From Caldilinea sp. (GTDB taxonomy: Bacteria; Chloroflexota; Anaerolineae; Caldilineales; Caldilineaceae): a DNA stretch of 16,358 nucleotides. The notes below the pieces were generated by a model. It saw only the letters and a program-made list of their open reading frames with translations, was not told the origin of the DNA and searched no databases. Made by a program: the position numbers and the translations under genes. Each line of letters starts with the position of its first letter. The first letter of the stretch is position 1. This document shows, one piece after another, positions 1-10,534 of the stretch. Location of the stretch: positions 1 to 16,358 of the forward strand of contig JAPLGY010000497.1 in the NCBI GenBank assembly GCA_026389955.1, read 5' to 3'.

Positions 1-648
1 GCCGATCCCAGCCAGATGGGTGACGCTGGCCTCCAGGTCGACCGGCGTGCGAGAGGCTTTTTGTTGTTGGCGAGCCAGGCGGGCACGTGCCTTGTGGGTC
101 GGTTCAGGGGGAGAGATGGCTGGGGGCACCCCGGCACCTCCAGCTTTTTCTGCCGTCCCTGTCTCGGGATCTGGCGTGTAGAGGAGGGGCGAACCTGCTG
201 CTCTGTCGAACGGTTCCCCTTCAGGAATGAGCAAAGGGGGGAGGGACGTTCTGTCCTCTCTGCTTTCTTCTTTGCTTTCTTCTCTGCTTTCTTCTCTGCT
301 TTGGTCTCTGCTTTGGCCTCTGTTCTGGTCTTTGTTCTGGTCTCTGTTCTGGTCGACAGGCTGCGTCTCGTCACGGCTCTCAAGGAAAGCTGGCTGAGCG
401 GCCTGCCGGATCGAGACGGCAATGGCTTGGCGACGGTGAGGGTCGGCGGCGCCGTAGGTGCGCATCAACGCGACAAGCTGGTCGATCTGGCGGGGGGAGA
501 TGCCTTCTTTGCGCGCTTCCACTTCCCAGCGATCGGCCATTGCCTGCAGCCCGCCGATGACCCCGCGGTTGCGCCATCCCTGTTTTTCTTCGAGGTCGAG
601 AATCCGCTCGATTCGGTTCAGCACTGCTGCATTCACCGCTGCACCCAC
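1..648 (-). CDS. recG: Probable ATP-dependent DNA helicase RecG, N-terminal part (runs off left edge)
   Basis: An open frame of 216 codons begins three bases after the degV stop and leaves the window at base 1. Residues about 9-45 form an amphipathic stretch ([16 protein letters not shown], then [12 protein letters not shown]), which fits the extra helical N-terminal domain I recall for Chloroflexota and Thermotoga RecG. Residues 99-130 are eight copies of a charged four-residue repeat (DQNR/EESR). The visible end, [12 protein letters not shown], matches the start of the RecG wedge domain, normally followed by PK-type residues. The helicase motifs lie outside the window, so the identity rests on this short motif and on the degV-recG neighbourhood known in Firmicutes and Chloroflexota. 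Start: GTG at 648 is preceded by AAGGGG (665-660), 11 nt upstream. GTG at 636 or 624 is also possible. RecG remodels stalled forks and Holliday junctions. Confidence 0.6.
   Translation of the reverse strand, partial: MGAAVNAAVLNRIERILDLEEKQGWRNRGVIGGLQAMADRWEVEARKEGISPRQIDQLVALMRTYGAADPHRRQAIAVSIRQAAQPAFLESRDETQPVDQNRDQNKDQNRGQSRDQSREESREESKEESREDRTSLPPLLIPEGEPFDRAAGSPLLYTPDPETGTAEKAGGAGVPPAISPPEPTHKARARLARQQQKASRTPVDLEASVTHLAGIG
259..354 (-). repeat. Eight tandem 12-bp units coding a charged linker in RecG
   Basis: Eight in-frame 12-bp units encode [32 protein letters not shown] (residues 99-130 of the predicted protein). The two sub-families (DQNR-like and EESR-like) suggest two rounds of slippage expansion. 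The segment lies between the N-terminal helical region and the wedge domain, and is probably a disordered linker of variable length. Confidence 0.8.
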
Positions 649-651
649 GGC

Positions 652-1509
652 TCAGTACACCCCTTCATAGACAAGGACGCCAAGCACCTGGGTACCCAGG
701 TAGGTGCCCAGGCTGGGTCGGTAGTCGATCCGGTGGATCGGTGTTTTGGGCAGTGTATCATGCAGGCGTTCGATGAGGCTTGTGCGTTGGGGGGCGTAGC
801 CTTCTTCGAAGATGCCCAGGTCATGCACCGAAGCAAATTCGTTGACAAACTCGGCCAATTTTTCAACCACTTCGTCGCGCGTTTGGACCTTCTCCTGTGT
901 CATCAGCTTGCCATCCTCCATCATCAGCATTGCCTTGATGCCCAACATCGTGCCGAGCAGGCTTTGGGAAGGGCTCAGCGTCGTGCTGCGTTCCAGGTAG
1001 TTCAAGCTTTCACTGAAGGCTGCAAAATAGAGATGTGGGACGGCGCCGTTGACAATGCGGGCAATGTCGTTGACGCTGGCGCCCGCTTCAGCGGCTGCGG
1101 CGGCTTGTTGGACCAGCAGGCCCAGCCCATAGGTGGTGCTCTGGCTGTCGAGGACGCGAATGGTAAAGCGGCCGCGCAGCATCTCGGCCGCTTTGCGAGC
1201 CGTGGCCCACATCGGGCTCAGCTCGCGGCTCATGTGGATGCAGACGATCTGTTCCCCTTCGCCGTTGGCATGGAAGAGGTCGAGAAAGGTGTTGACATTG
1301 GGGGCCTGGATTTCGGGAAGGCGGGAGACGCCCAGCTGTTGCGTCTCGCGCACTTTCGCGAAGAGCTCTTCGGTCGAGAAGTCTGGGTCTTCTTCGAAGA
1401 AAGAGCCTCCCACTTTGATCCGGTGTGGCACGACCGTGACCGAGTACTTTTGGAGCACGTCTGGCGGCAGAAAAGCGTTGCTGTCTGTGACAATCCGAAC
1501 TTTATTCAT
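652..1509 (-). CDS. degV: DegV family protein (fatty-acid-binding, EDD fold)
   Basis: A 285-residue product, the usual DegV length. The N-terminus [19 protein letters not shown] carries the DegV signature TDS motif after the first strand. The middle contains a [12 protein letters not shown] segment, and the C-terminus [17 protein letters not shown] matches the family's closing domain. DegV proteins bind a fatty acid; some (FakB) present it to the FakA kinase for phospholipid synthesis, but no fakA lies in this window. Start: ATG at 1509 or the adjacent ATG at 1512. An upstream in-frame ATG at 1605 would add 32 residues that look non-conserved and pass through a Shine-Dalgarno-like sequence and two hairpins. 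Neither 1509 nor 1512 has a good ribosome site. recG follows in the same frame after only TGA and one codon, so the two are co-transcribed. Confidence 0.88.
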   Translation of the reverse strand: MNKVRIVTDSNAFLPPDVLQKYSVTVVPHRIKVGGSFFEEDPDFSTEELFAKVRETQQLGVSRLPEIQAPNVNTFLDLFHANGEGEQIVCIHMSRELSPMWATARKAAEMLRGRFTIRVLDSQSTTYGLGLLVQQAAAAAEAGASVNDIARIVNGAVPHLYFAAFSESLNYLERSTTLSPSQSLLGTMLGIKAMLMMEDGKLMTQEKVQTRDEVVEKLAEFVNEFASVHDLGIFEEGYAPQRTSLIERLHDTLPKTPIHRIDYRPSLGTYLGTQVLGVLVYEGVY

Positions 1510-1529
1510 CATCGGTTTGGCGGCGGAAA

Positions 1530-1563
1530 CCACCCCAGCGGGTGGAGGAAGCCGCTTTCCTCC
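1530..1563 (-). promoter_or_regulatory. Two overlapping hairpins in the degV leader
   Basis: Hairpin A pairs 1544-1550 (GGAGGAA on plus) with 1557-1563 (TTCCTCC), a perfect 7-bp stem with a 6-nt loop. Hairpin B pairs 1530-1535 (CCACCC) with 1540-1545 (GGGTGG), a perfect 6-bp stem with a 4-nt loop. They share bases 1544-1545, so both cannot form completely. In the degV transcript, A encloses a perfect Shine-Dalgarno-like AAGGAGG that has no start codon at a normal distance. On the plus strand A is followed by six T, which resembles a terminator, but no plus-strand gene precedes it. A regulatory role is inference. Confidence 0.4.
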
Positions 1564-1596
1564 TTTTTTGGTACAATTGTTCGCAGAGTGGTCTTG

Positions 1597-1630
1597 ACTA
1601 CACAACGGGTCAGCGAATCAACTGTGTAGT
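1597..1630. repeat. 8-bp inverted repeat, possible operator
   Basis: ACTACACA (1597-1604) and TGTGTAGT (1623-1630) are perfect inverted copies separated by 18 nt. The element lies about 90 bp upstream of the degV start. It could be a repressor site for degV-recG, but no cognate regulator is adjacent. Confidence 0.4.
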
Positions 1631-1782
1631 GTCCGCCTATTCAGGATACCCTTGGCGCACGGTTTCGGCAAAATTCTGGGCAACTGTGTTGTCATCCGCT
1701 GGCTGGTGAAACGTTTCTCTCCTGGTTTGACCCAAGCTGCCGGAGGCGTTAGCCCCTGCGGAGTCTCACCGACCACTCTGTT

Positions 1783-1810
1783 TTGACGGCTTTCTGATCC
1801 GTGCTATGAT
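1783..1810 (+). promoter_or_regulatory. Sigma70-type promoter of rpmB
   Basis: TTGACG (1783-1788) and TATGAT (1805-1810) are separated by 16 nt. Each matches five of six consensus bases. Transcription would start near 1817, giving a leader of roughly 75 nt before the rpmB ATG. Confidence 0.6.
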
Positions 1811-1891
1811 ACCAAGTCGATTTTAGCAAAAAATGCCTGTGCTTTCCCAATCGACGGTGAGCTCGGGTTTGGCAAAAGGAGAAACGAAATC

Positions 1892-2071
1892 ATGTCCAAG
1901 TGTCAGCAATGTGGAAAAGGCCCGCAGTTTGGGAACAACCGCCCCTGGTCCAAGAAGGCGACACGACGTATCTGGAGCGTCAACATCCAGAAAGCGACTG
2001 TGATGGAAGGGGGGCGGGCAGTCTCCAAGCGTCTGTGCACGGCTTGTCTCAAAAGCCAGACCAAGGCGTGA
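1892..2071 (+). CDS. rpmB: 50S ribosomal protein L28 (bL28), zinc-binding form
   Basis: A 59-residue protein beginning [15 protein letters not shown]. The conserved core is present: [13 protein letters not shown] matches the family's RRWxPNxQ segment. Two cysteine pairs, C4/C7 and C49/C52, mark the zinc-ribbon (C+) version of bL28. It is a structural protein of the large subunit. The start is supported by AAAGGAG (1875-1881) about ten bases upstream of the ATG. The gene has its own promoter and terminator, so it is monocistronic. It stands divergent from degV and convergent with rlmN. In Firmicutes rpmB lies near the degV/recG-type cluster, which agrees with this neighbourhood. Confidence 0.93.
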   Translation: MSKCQQCGKGPQFGNNRPWSKKATRRIWSVNIQKATVMEGGRAVSKRLCTACLKSQTKA

Positions 2072-2137
2072 TCGCAGGCTGCGGTCTGGCCAGCGCGGCA
2101 GCTGGTTGGAAGAGGTCGATTTTGGGGGAGGAGACAG

Positions 2138-2170
2138 CTCGCCGGTTTTGTACAACCGGCGAGTGTTTTC
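2138..2170 (+). terminator. Intrinsic terminator of rpmB
   Basis: CTCGCCGGTT (2138-2147) pairs perfectly with AACCGGCGAG (2154-2163) around a 6-nt loop, a GC-rich 10-bp stem. It is followed by TGTTTTC (2164-2170). There is no T-run on the minus side, so it acts for rpmB rather than for the converging rlmN. Confidence 0.8.
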
Positions 2171-2186
2171 GTCAAGCAGTTTCATA

Positions 2187-2218
2187 GTTTCACTGAGCGG
2201 TTTCACTGAGCGGTTTCA
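2187..2218. repeat. 13-bp tandem repeat at the rlmN stop
   Basis: GTTTCACTGAGCG occurs at 2187-2199 and again at 2200-2212. A third, partial copy (GTTTCA) reaches into the rlmN stop codon at 2216-2218. Simple slippage is the likely origin; I see no functional signal. Confidence 0.75.
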
Positions 2219-3397
2219 GAGCCCAGCGTCTGAAAATGCTTTTCCCTTGTGGGATGCCTCGCCCTCCAGTGAGAGGGGGAGACGGGCGGTTGCGCGGCGC
2301 AGCTGGCCGCAGCCGGCGTTGATTTCGATGCCGCGGCGCAGCCGAATCGTGGTGGGGATGCCAGCTTTTTGCAGAATCTGGGCAAAGTGAGCGGCGGCGG
2401 CGTCGCTGGAGGGCTGGAACGGGCTGTCGGCGACCGGGTTGAGCGGGATCAGATTGACGTGGCAGAGGAGATCGTGCAGTTTGGCAGCCATCTCCTGGGC
2501 CAGCTCGGGCGCGTCGTTGATTCCCGCCATGAGCGCGTATTCGAAGGTGACACGACGGCGGGTTTTTGCCACATAACGGCGCACCGCCTCCAACAGGGTG
2601 GTGACTGGGTAGCCTTTGTTGACGGGCACCAGCTGGGTGCGCAGCAGGTCGTTGGGGGCATGCAGGCTGACGGCTAAACCGATCTGAAGTTTTTCGTCGG
2701 CCATGCGCTCGATCTGGGGGACCAGCCCGACGGTGCTCAATGTGATGTGACGGGCGCCGAGGCCGAAGGCATCTGGGGCTGTCAACCGGTGCAGTGCTGC
2801 CCAGACATTGGTATAGTTGTGCAGCGGTTCTCCCATGCCCATCAACACAAGATTGGTGACCTGGGTGGGGCGTTCGGCGCTGCAGGGGAGGGGCAGCGCC
2901 GGGTTGGCCAGGAGGCGGGCGAAATAGAGCACCTGGGCGACGATTTCGCCGCTGGTCAAATTGCGTGCCAGCCCGCCTTGGGCTGTGGCGCAGAAGGTAC
3001 ACCCCATGGCGCAGCCCGCCTGGCTGGAGATGCAGAGCGTACGGCGCTGGTCGTAGAGCATGAGCACCGCCTCGATCGTCTGTCCGTCAGCCAGCTGAAA
3101 CAGCACTTTGACTGTGTCGCGGTCGGAGGAGACGATTTGGGCGACGGGAGCCAGCGGGGTGAGGGTTGCGGCGGCGGCGAGCTGCTCGCGCAGTGTCTTG
3201 GGCAGATCGCTCATCTCGGCAAAGTCTTCTGCATACCGTTGGTAGATCCATTCCCAAATCTGGCGGGCACGAAACGGTGGAACCTGGAATTGGGCCAACC
3301 ACTGGCTCAGCTGCGCAAAGTCAAAATCCAACAAAGCGACCCGTTCGGCGTGGGTGCGCTGTTCTGGGAGGGGTTGTACAGCTTTTGGGGTTGTCAA
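2216..3397 (-). CDS. rlmN: Dual-specificity RNA methyltransferase RlmN (23S rRNA A2503 / tRNA A37)
   Basis: A 393-residue radical-SAM enzyme that makes 2-methyladenosine at 23S rRNA A2503 and, in characterised members, tRNA A37. The N-terminal RNA-binding helical region ([14 protein letters not shown], residues about 42-55) is present. The [4Fe-4S] cluster motif is C129, C133, C136. The two extra family cysteines are visible: C122 (in TLCISSQ) and the methyl-carrying C363 in [16 protein letters not shown] and the SLHA motif complete the SAM-binding core. The start is a TTG at 3397 with AGGA (3407-3404) six bases upstream; the next residues are not strongly conserved, so a later start is possible. 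A TATACT on the minus strand (3447-3442) may be its -10 box, but I see no good -35. Confidence 0.93.
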   Translation of the reverse strand: MTTPKAVQPLPEQRTHAERVALLDFDFAQLSQWLAQFQVPPFRARQIWEWIYQRYAEDFAEMSDLPKTLREQLAAAATLTPLAPVAQIVSSDRDTVKVLFQLADGQTIEAVLMLYDQRRTLCISSQAGCAMGCTFCATAQGGLARNLTSGEIVAQVLYFARLLANPALPLPCSAERPTQVTNLVLMGMGEPLHNYTNVWAALHRLTAPDAFGLGARHITLSTVGLVPQIERMADEKLQIGLAVSLHAPNDLLRTQLVPVNKGYPVTTLLEAVRRYVAKTRRRVTFEYALMAGINDAPELAQEMAAKLHDLLCHVNLIPLNPVADSPFQPSSDAAAAHFAQILQKAGIPTTIRLRRGIEINAGCGQLRRATARLPLSLEGEASHKGKAFSDAGL

Positions 3398-3580
3398 GGT
3401 CGTTCCTGGCCGTTTCTGTCAAAATACCGAATGCTTCTGGCAGTATACACCTGAAGCGCCGTTGCTGCATCTTTGCGCAGGTTCAGGGGAGGATTTCTGC
3501 GAGGGGGGTCTGGCGATCTTGTGTCTGCTGGGTTTGCCAAAACTGAAGCAAGGTCACTGGCGTTCCGTTGGGCTCTCTGC

Positions 3581-3586
3581 TACAAT
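3581..3586 (+). promoter_or_regulatory. Candidate -10 box for ftsH
   Basis: TACAAT lies 26 bases upstream of the ftsH start codon and matches five of six consensus bases. The -35 position (around 3558-3563, TGGCGT) is poor. The transcript would carry a very short leader that includes the AGGAG ribosome site at 3601-3605. Confidence 0.35.
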
Positions 3587-3611
3587 GGGGGGGAAGAGAG
3601 AGGAGACTTTG

Positions 3612-5441
3612 ATGGGTGCAAACTGGAGTCGAAACGCATTTGTCTATCTGTTGATTGTGGTGGCTGCGGCGACACTTTTTATCAACATCTATCGGCCAGG
3701 GGATGCGCCGCTGCAGATCAGCCTGACCGAGCTGGCGCGGCGGGTCCAAGCGGGCGAGGTCAAGACGTTGATCGTGAGCGGCGACGAGCTGCGTGTGCAG
3801 TTTGTCGACGAGGAGGCGCCGGTGCTTTCGCGGCGTGAGGAGGGGGTGCCGGTCACCCAGACGCTCAGGGGGCTGGGGGTTCTGCCTGAACAACTGGCAA
3901 AGGTGACCCTCAAATACGAGGCTCCGGGCAACAGCGGCAGCTGGCTGGCGTTGGTCGTCAATTTGTTGCCGCTCTTGTTTATTGGCGCGCTCTTTTTTAT
4001 TTTATTCCGCCAGACCCAAGGGGGGGGCAACCAGGCGTTGTCGTTTGGCAAGAGCAAGGCGCGCGTCTTCACCGGGGACAAACCGACCGTCAAATTTGAA
4101 GATGTGGCCGGTTCCGACGAAGCCAAAGAGGAGCTCAAAGAAGTTGTCGAGTTTCTCAAAGAACCTCAGAAATTTGTGGCGTTGGGGGCCCGTATTCCCA
4201 AGGGGGTCCTGTTGGTCGGCCCTCCTGGGACAGGCAAGACGTTGATGGCGAAGGCTGTCTCTGGAGAAGCGGGGGTGCCTTTCTTCAGCATCTCGGGGTC
4301 GGAGTTTGTAGAGATGTTTGTGGGGGTTGGTGCGAGCCGGGTGCGCGATCTGTTTGAGCAGGCCAAGCGCAACAGCCCCTGCATCATCTTTGTCGACGAA
4401 ATTGATGCTGTGGGGCGTTATCGAGGCACTGGGCTGGGGGGGTCACACGACGAGCGGGAGCAGACCCTCAACCAGATTTTGGTGGAGATGGACGGTTTTG
4501 GAACGGACACCAACGTGATCCTGATAGCGGCCACCAATCGACCCGACATTTTGGACCCGGCCCTGCTGCGTCCGGGGCGGTTTGACCGGCGGGTCACCAT
4601 GGATCGCCCCGACATTGTCGGTCGGCGGGCGATTTTGGAGGTGCATGTTCGGGGCAAGCCGGTGGAACCGGGGATCGATCTGGAGCGGATTGCCCGTCAG
4701 ACGCCTGGGTTTGTCGGGGCGGATCTGGAAAATGTGGTCAACGAGGCAGCGATTCTCTCGGCACGGCGCAACAAGCGGGCGATTGGGATGCAGGAGTTGC
4801 AGGAGGCTGTCGAGCGGGTGGGGATGGGGGGGCCGGGGTTGGGGGGGCCGGAACGGCGCAGCCGGCTGATGTCTTCCCAGGAGAAAAAGGTGGTGGCCTA
4901 CCACGAGGCGGGCCACGCGCTGGTCTCCCATCTTTGCAAAAATTCCGACCCGGTGCAGAAGATCACGATCGTGCCGCGCGGCGGGGCCGGCGGCTATGTC
5001 TGGCGTGTGGCGGAGAAAGATCGCCTGTTGGCCAAACGTGCCTACTTCCTGGACCACATTGCGGTGGCGCTCGGTGGGCGTGTCGCCGAGGAGCTGGTCT
5101 TCGGCGATGTCTCGAACGGCGCTTCGATGGACATCCAACAGCTCACACGGGTGGCGCGGGCGATGGTCACCCGGTATGGGATGAGCGAAAAAATGGGGCC
5201 GCTGCAGTTTGGCCAGCAGGACGAACTCATCTTTTTGGGGAGAGACCTGGCCGAGCAGCGCGACTACAGCGAGGAAGTCGCCGAAGAGATCGATGCCGAG
5301 GTCCATCTGCTGGTCGACACTGCGTACCATCGGGTGCGTGCGCTTTTGGCCGACCATCTGGAGCTGTTGCACAAACTGGCGAACACGTTGTTGGAACGGG
5401 AGACCCTCAACGCCGACGAGTTTGCTGCGCTCTTGGCCTAG
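3612..5441 (+). CDS. ftsH: ATP-dependent zinc metalloprotease FtsH
   Basis: A 609-residue membrane-anchored AAA+ protease that degrades misfolded membrane proteins and unstable regulators. TM1 is residues about 9-26 and TM2 about 111-132, enclosing a small extracytoplasmic domain. Walker A GPPGTGKT is 203-210, Walker [10 protein letters not shown] is 258-266, and the second region of homology with arginine fingers is about 309-326. The zinc site is HEAGH at 431-435, with D507 as third ligand. All catalytic residues are intact. Start: ATG at 3612, with AGGAG (3601-3605) six bases upstream. The frame is open back to about 3354, but that part overlaps the rlmN start and is not FtsH-like. The linker between ATPase and protease (about residues 403-413) is glycine-rich and encoded by unusually dense G-tracts. 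Confidence 0.97.
   Translation: MGANWSRNAFVYLLIVVAAATLFINIYRPGDAPLQISLTELARRVQAGEVKTLIVSGDELRVQFVDEEAPVLSRREEGVPVTQTLRGLGVLPEQLAKVTLKYEAPGNSGSWLALVVNLLPLLFIGALFFILFRQTQGGGNQALSFGKSKARVFTGDKPTVKFEDVAGSDEAKEELKEVVEFLKEPQKFVALGARIPKGVLLVGPPGTGKTLMAKAVSGEAGVPFFSISGSEFVEMFVGVGASRVRDLFEQAKRNSPCIIFVDEIDAVGRYRGTGLGGSHDEREQTLNQILVEMDGFGTDTNVILIAATNRPDILDPALLRPGRFDRRVTMDRPDIVGRRAILEVHVRGKPVEPGIDLERIARQTPGFVGADLENVVNEAAILSARRNKRAIGMQELQEAVERVGMGGPGLGGPERRSRLMSSQEKKVVAYHEAGHALVSHLCKNSDPVQKITIVPRGGAGGYVWRVAEKDRLLAKRAYFLDHIAVALGGRVAEELVFGDVSNGASMDIQQLTRVARAMVTRYGMSEKMGPLQFGQQDELIFLGRDLAEQRDYSEEVAEEIDAEVHLLVDTAYHRVRALLADHLELLHKLANTLLERETLNADEFAALLA
4816..4847 (+). other. G-quadruplex-type motif within ftsH
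   Basis: Five runs of guanine (3, 4, 7, 4 and 7 bases) are separated by one or two bases only. This satisfies the standard G4 pattern with very short loops on the coding strand, hence also in mRNA. It encodes the [10 protein letters not shown] linker with every glycine as GGG. Confidence 0.6.
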
Positions 5442-5485
5442 GGCAACAGGGCGCTTGGGGGATGTGTTGTCGAAGCGCTGTGGCG

Positions 5486-5851
5486 TCAGCCGCGCGTCAC
5501 CAAAATGACGCCGGCGACGATGACAAAGACACCGGCCCAGCGCAAAGTGGTGACCTGTTCGCCGAGAATGGCAGCGCTGACCAGTGTGATCAGGACGTAG
5601 CCCAGGCTGAGTGCCGGGTAGGCGTAGCTCAGTTCGACCCGGCTCAGCAGGACCAGCCAGAAGACCGTGCTGAACCCGTAGGCTGCGACACCGGCCAGCA
5701 CAAAAGGGTTCAGAAGCGCTCTGCCCAGACTGTCGACCAGCAGACTCAGATCGCCGCTGATGACGCCGACGCTGCTCATGCCGCGTTTCATCATCAGCTG
5801 GCCAAAAACATTGAGAGAGACGGTCACCAACAGCAGGATCAACTGTTTCAT
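5486..5851 (-). CDS. Small EmrE/EamA-type membrane transporter (SMR superfamily)
   Basis: A 121-residue hydrophobic protein with four predicted TM helices: about 2-18, 48-70, 74-96 and 103-119. The N-terminal FGQLMMKRG and the third-helix SLGYVLITLVSAAILGE are typical of the single-domain DMT family. That family includes EmrE and the ArnE/ArnF undecaprenyl-phosphate-sugar flippases. The FGQLMMKRG-type start leans toward the ArnE-like side, but the substrate cannot be read from sequence. Start: ATG at 5851 with GGAG about eight bases upstream. A longer in-frame start at 6061 would add a 70-residue polar segment unlike the family and would overlap the opposite gene. It converges on ftsH with a 44-bp gap, in which I see only a weak 6-bp stem. 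Confidence 0.75.
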   Translation of the reverse strand: MKQLILLLVTVSLNVFGQLMMKRGMSSVGVISGDLSLLVDSLGRALLNPFVLAGVAAYGFSTVFWLVLLSRVELSYAYPALSLGYVLITLVSAAILGEQVTTLRWAGVFVIVAGVILVTRG

Positions 5852-5894
5852 CGAGCGGGCTCCAGAATTTGAAAGGCCTGTGTACCTGGCCCGG

Positions 5895-6200
5895 ATGGAC
5901 AGATACGTTTTCAGATTGTACCTGCATGACAAGGAATTGGGGAAAGTGGACACTCTCAAGACAGACGATAGGAGCGGGCAGAACGTGGGGGTTGCGGGGA
6001 AGAGCGGAGGGTTGCCGGTCAAAGTAGGTTTGGGGTTTGGGGCGGTTGGCCTGTTGCTCACAGTTGTTGGGATTGCGCGTGGTCAGGTGCCGCTGGCACC
6101 CCTCAATCTGGCCATTGCCCTGTTGATCGGTGGGGGTGTCTGGTTTGTGGTTGCCTGGGCCGTGACAGCTGCTGCGGTAGATGTGGAGAAGGATGGCTGA
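5895..6200 (+). CDS. Hypothetical protein with two transmembrane segments
   Basis: I do not recognise this 101-residue protein. Residues 1-25 look like short beta strands with charged turns ([19 protein letters not shown]). Residues 26-41 are a glycine-rich linker. Two hydrophobic helices follow at about 42-60 and 70-95, and the tail is VDVEKDG. Reality is supported by sensible hydropathy and by the 8-base overlap of its stop with the HAD phosphatase start (6193-6200), a classic coupled arrangement. The start is uncertain: ATG at 5895 has no clear ribosome site. The frame extends upstream but would then run antisense across the EmrE-like gene. Confidence 0.55.
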   Translation: MDRYVFRLYLHDKELGKVDTLKTDDRSGQNVGVAGKSGGLPVKVGLGFGAVGLLLTVVGIARGQVPLAPLNLAIALLIGGGVWFVVAWAVTAAAVDVEKDG

Positions 6201-7059
6201 TTCGTTGCACGCACTGGCGCGTTTGCGCGCTGTTTTTTTGGATATGGACGGCGTCATCTACGTCGGCAGCCGCCCCCTTCCGGGGGCCCAAGCGCTGTTT
6301 GACTACCTCGACGCGACGGGTCGGCAGTGGATGCTGGTGACCAACAATGCGGCGTTCACCTCACAACAATTCAGCGACAAAGTGGCGGCGATGGGGCTGC
6401 GGGTCCCGCCCGAGCGGATTTTGGGAAGCGCTGAAGCGACTGCCAGCTGGCTGCGGTATCAGGTGGTCAGAGGTTGGCCAGAGGGCAAGGTGATCATCAT
6501 GGGGCAGGGTGGGCTGCGCAGCGCGCTGGCCCAGGCTGGTTTTGAGCTGACCGATGATCCTTTTGCGGCGACCTATGCGGTTTCGGGGGCCAACTTTGAA
6601 TTGACCTACCGAGACCTGGCCGATGTGACCCTGGCCATTCGCAACGGCGCCCATTTCATCGGCACGAACAGCGACCGAACTTATCCCACCGAGCGGGGGC
6701 AGGTCCCTGGCGCTGGCAGCATCCTTGCCTTGTTGGCTGCGGCGACCGACAAAGAGCCGGTGGTCATCGGCAAACCCAACGCGCCCATGTTTGAAGAAGC
6801 CCTGCGTCGTCTGGCGGTGGCGCCGGGCGACGCGTTGATGGTCGGCGACCGCTACGAGACGGATATTGTGGGGGCCCTGGCGCTGGGCATGACCACAGTC
6901 GGGGTCTTGACCGGGGTGGATACCCGAGCCGTGTTTGAAGCGCAAAGTGTCCCGCCACAGTGGGTTTTGGGGGGATTGCCCGACCTGCTTGCCCTGCTGC
7001 ATCAGGCAGACGCCGGCCAGGGGATGCATCCACGCACAGCATTTCCTGGAGGGGGCTGA
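6193..7059 (+). CDS. HAD-superfamily IIA hydrolase (NagD / phosphoglycolate phosphatase-like)
   Basis: A 288-residue phosphatase. Motif I is DMDGV with nucleophile D17 and acid D19. Motif II is TNN at 50-52 and motif III is K194 in GKPNAPMF. Motif IV is GDRYETD with D219 and D224. The GKPN plus GDR-xxTD pairing and the C2-type cap between motifs II and III define the HAD-IIA family, which includes NagD, AraL and eukaryotic phosphoglycolate phosphatase. Substrates are sugar or small-metabolite phosphates, and the exact one cannot be told. Start: ATG at 6193, with GGAG (6185-6188) inside the upstream gene. The first four codons of the longer frame (ATG at 6181) are less likely. glgP follows after 80 bp, so a link to sugar-phosphate metabolism is possible but unproven. 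Confidence 0.88.
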   Translation: MADSLHALARLRAVFLDMDGVIYVGSRPLPGAQALFDYLDATGRQWMLVTNNAAFTSQQFSDKVAAMGLRVPPERILGSAEATASWLRYQVVRGWPEGKVIIMGQGGLRSALAQAGFELTDDPFAATYAVSGANFELTYRDLADVTLAIRNGAHFIGTNSDRTYPTERGQVPGAGSILALLAAATDKEPVVIGKPNAPMFEEALRRLAVAPGDALMVGDRYETDIVGALALGMTTVGVLTGVDTRAVFEAQSVPPQWVLGGLPDLLALLHQADAGQGMHPRTAFPGGG

Positions 7060-7139
7060 ACAGCGTGTCGGTCGGTGGGATCCTGAAGCATGTTGGGGTG
7101 GCTGGCGTGCTTTCAACCAAAGAGGAAGAGAAAGTTTTT

Positions 7140-9599
<2,460 letters not shown>

Positions 9600-9622
9600 G
9601 CCCAGGAACTGCCGCAGCTCCG

Positions 9623-10534
9623 TCAGAGCTGTCGCCAGACCTCGGTGGCAGCTCTGTGGACGAGGGTATGGCGCCGGGCCAGGGTATCGATCTCGTTGCT
9701 GTACCCTCCGCCGATCACCGTTGCCACTGGAATGGCGCGACGTGCGCAGAGGGAGAGCACAGTGCGGTCTCGTTCCAGAAGACCTGGGTCGGTCAGCGCC
9801 AGCTTGCCCAGGGCGTCTGACCGATGTGGGTCCACCCCAGCGTCATAGAGCACGAGATCGGGGTGATGCTGATCCAGCAGATCAGGCAGCCAGCCGGCCA
9901 GGATCCGGAGATAGCCGTCATCGTCCAGATCGATGGGCAGGGGGACATCGTAGTCGCTCTGTTGTTTGTGAAATGGGAAATTGGCTTCGCAGTGCATGGA
10001 AAAGGTGACAAGGTCGGGATCTGCGCGCAAAATGCTGGCCGTGCCGTCTCCTTGGTGTACATCCAGGTCGACGATGAGCACGTTGCGCACCCTTCCAGAG
10101 CGCTGCAGCCAGCGGGCGGCGATGGCCAGGTCGTTGAAGATGCAGTAACCGGAGCCGAAGCTGTGAAAAGCGTGGTGGGTGCCGCCCGCCGTGCTGCAGG
10201 CCAGCCCGTGGGCCAAGGCCAGCTCGGCTGTCAGCAGGGTGCTGCCCAGCGCCGCCAGGGTGCGGTGGACCAACTGTTCGCTCCATGGAAACCCGATGCG
10301 ACGCAGGGCCTGGTTGTCCAGCGTGCCGTCCAGATAGGCGGCGACGTAGCGGGGATCGTGGCAGAGAGTTGCTTGTTCTGGGGTTGCCGGCTGGGAGAGA
10401 TGAAACTGGTCGAGGCTGGCGACCCCGTCGCGCACCAGCCATTCGTACACCTTGCCAAATTTGGCCATCGGAAAACGGTGGCTCTCTGGCAAAGCAACGA
10501 CATGGTCAGGATGGTAGACGATCGGCAGCGTCAT
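9623..10534 (-). CDS. Histone-deacetylase-family zinc hydrolase (HDAC / AcuC / APAH-like)
   Basis: A 303-residue arginase/deacetylase-fold protein. The tandem active-site histidines are H120-H121 in GGTHHAF. Zinc ligands are D158 and H160 in [10 protein letters not shown] plus D235 in [10 protein letters not shown], and the catalytic tyrosine is Y278 in GGGY. A complete set of residues predicts an active enzyme. Bacterial members act on acetyl-lysine (AcuC on acetyl-CoA synthetase) or acetylpolyamines, and the substrate here is unknown. The short length resembles HDAC11-like and short bacterial forms. Start: ATG at 10534 overlaps the tdk stop as ATGA; there is no Shine-Dalgarno, so translation probably depends on coupling to tdk. 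A frame reaching to 10576 exists but lies wholly within tdk. It is the last gene of the operon. Confidence 0.9.
   Translation of the reverse strand: MTLPIVYHPDHVVALPESHRFPMAKFGKVYEWLVRDGVASLDQFHLSQPATPEQATLCHDPRYVAAYLDGTLDNQALRRIGFPWSEQLVHRTLAALGSTLLTAELALAHGLACSTAGGTHHAFHSFGSGYCIFNDLAIAARWLQRSGRVRNVLIVDLDVHQGDGTASILRADPDLVTFSMHCEANFPFHKQQSDYDVPLPIDLDDDGYLRILAGWLPDLLDQHHPDLVLYDAGVDPHRSDALGKLALTDPGLLERDRTVLSLCARRAIPVATVIGGGYSNEIDTLARRHTLVHRAATEVWRQL

Larger units (their letters stand above)
1513..1891. other. Divergent intergenic region degV / rpmB
   Basis: This 379-bp stretch has no convincing coding sequence. It holds, left to right, two overlapping hairpins in the degV leader (1530-1563), a T-run on the plus strand (1564-1569), an 8-bp inverted repeat (1597-1630) and the rpmB promoter (1783-1810). 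I see no tRNA, small-RNA signature or recognisable riboswitch between 1631 and 1780. Confidence 0.7.

Noticed and set aside
1564..1577. Plus-strand promoter with TACAAT at 1572-1577
   Set aside because: No -35 is at a proper distance and no plus-strand gene starts nearby before rpmB, which has a far better promoter.
16..1629. A 537-codon open frame on the plus strand
   Set aside because: It lies antisense to degV and recG, has low-complexity phenylalanine/alanine/valine runs (opposite the RecG repeat) and no domain. The minus-strand products have clear family signatures.
2216..2300. RlmN tail after GCGQL as an inserted repeat
   Set aside because: A tail of about 27-30 residues after this motif is normal for RlmN, and total length is typical. 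A 5-bp hairpin there (CCCTC/GAGGG) is not enough to claim an element.
3354..3611. 86-codon N-terminal extension of FtsH
   Set aside because: It overlaps the rlmN start, has cysteine/glycine-rich nonconserved sequence and skips a good ribosome site and -10 box just before the ATG at 3612.
5442..5485. Terminator between ftsH and the EmrE-like gene
   Set aside because: Only GCGCTT/AAGCGC can pair, over a long loop, with no T-run.
4443..6257. A 604-codon open frame on the minus strand
   Set aside because: It is antisense to the 3' part of ftsH and overlaps the EmrE-like gene in another frame. Its composition is the arginine/histidine/proline-rich kind expected from the complement of GC-rich genes.
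6960..7139. 60-codon N-terminal extension of GlgP
   Set aside because: It overlaps the HAD phosphatase out of frame and is unlike the phosphorylase N-terminus.
9615..9631. CAGCTC/GAGCTG inverted repeat between glgP and the deacetylase-like gene as a terminator
   Set aside because: The stem is only 6 bp, there is no T-run on either side, and it overlaps the stop of the deacetylase-like gene.
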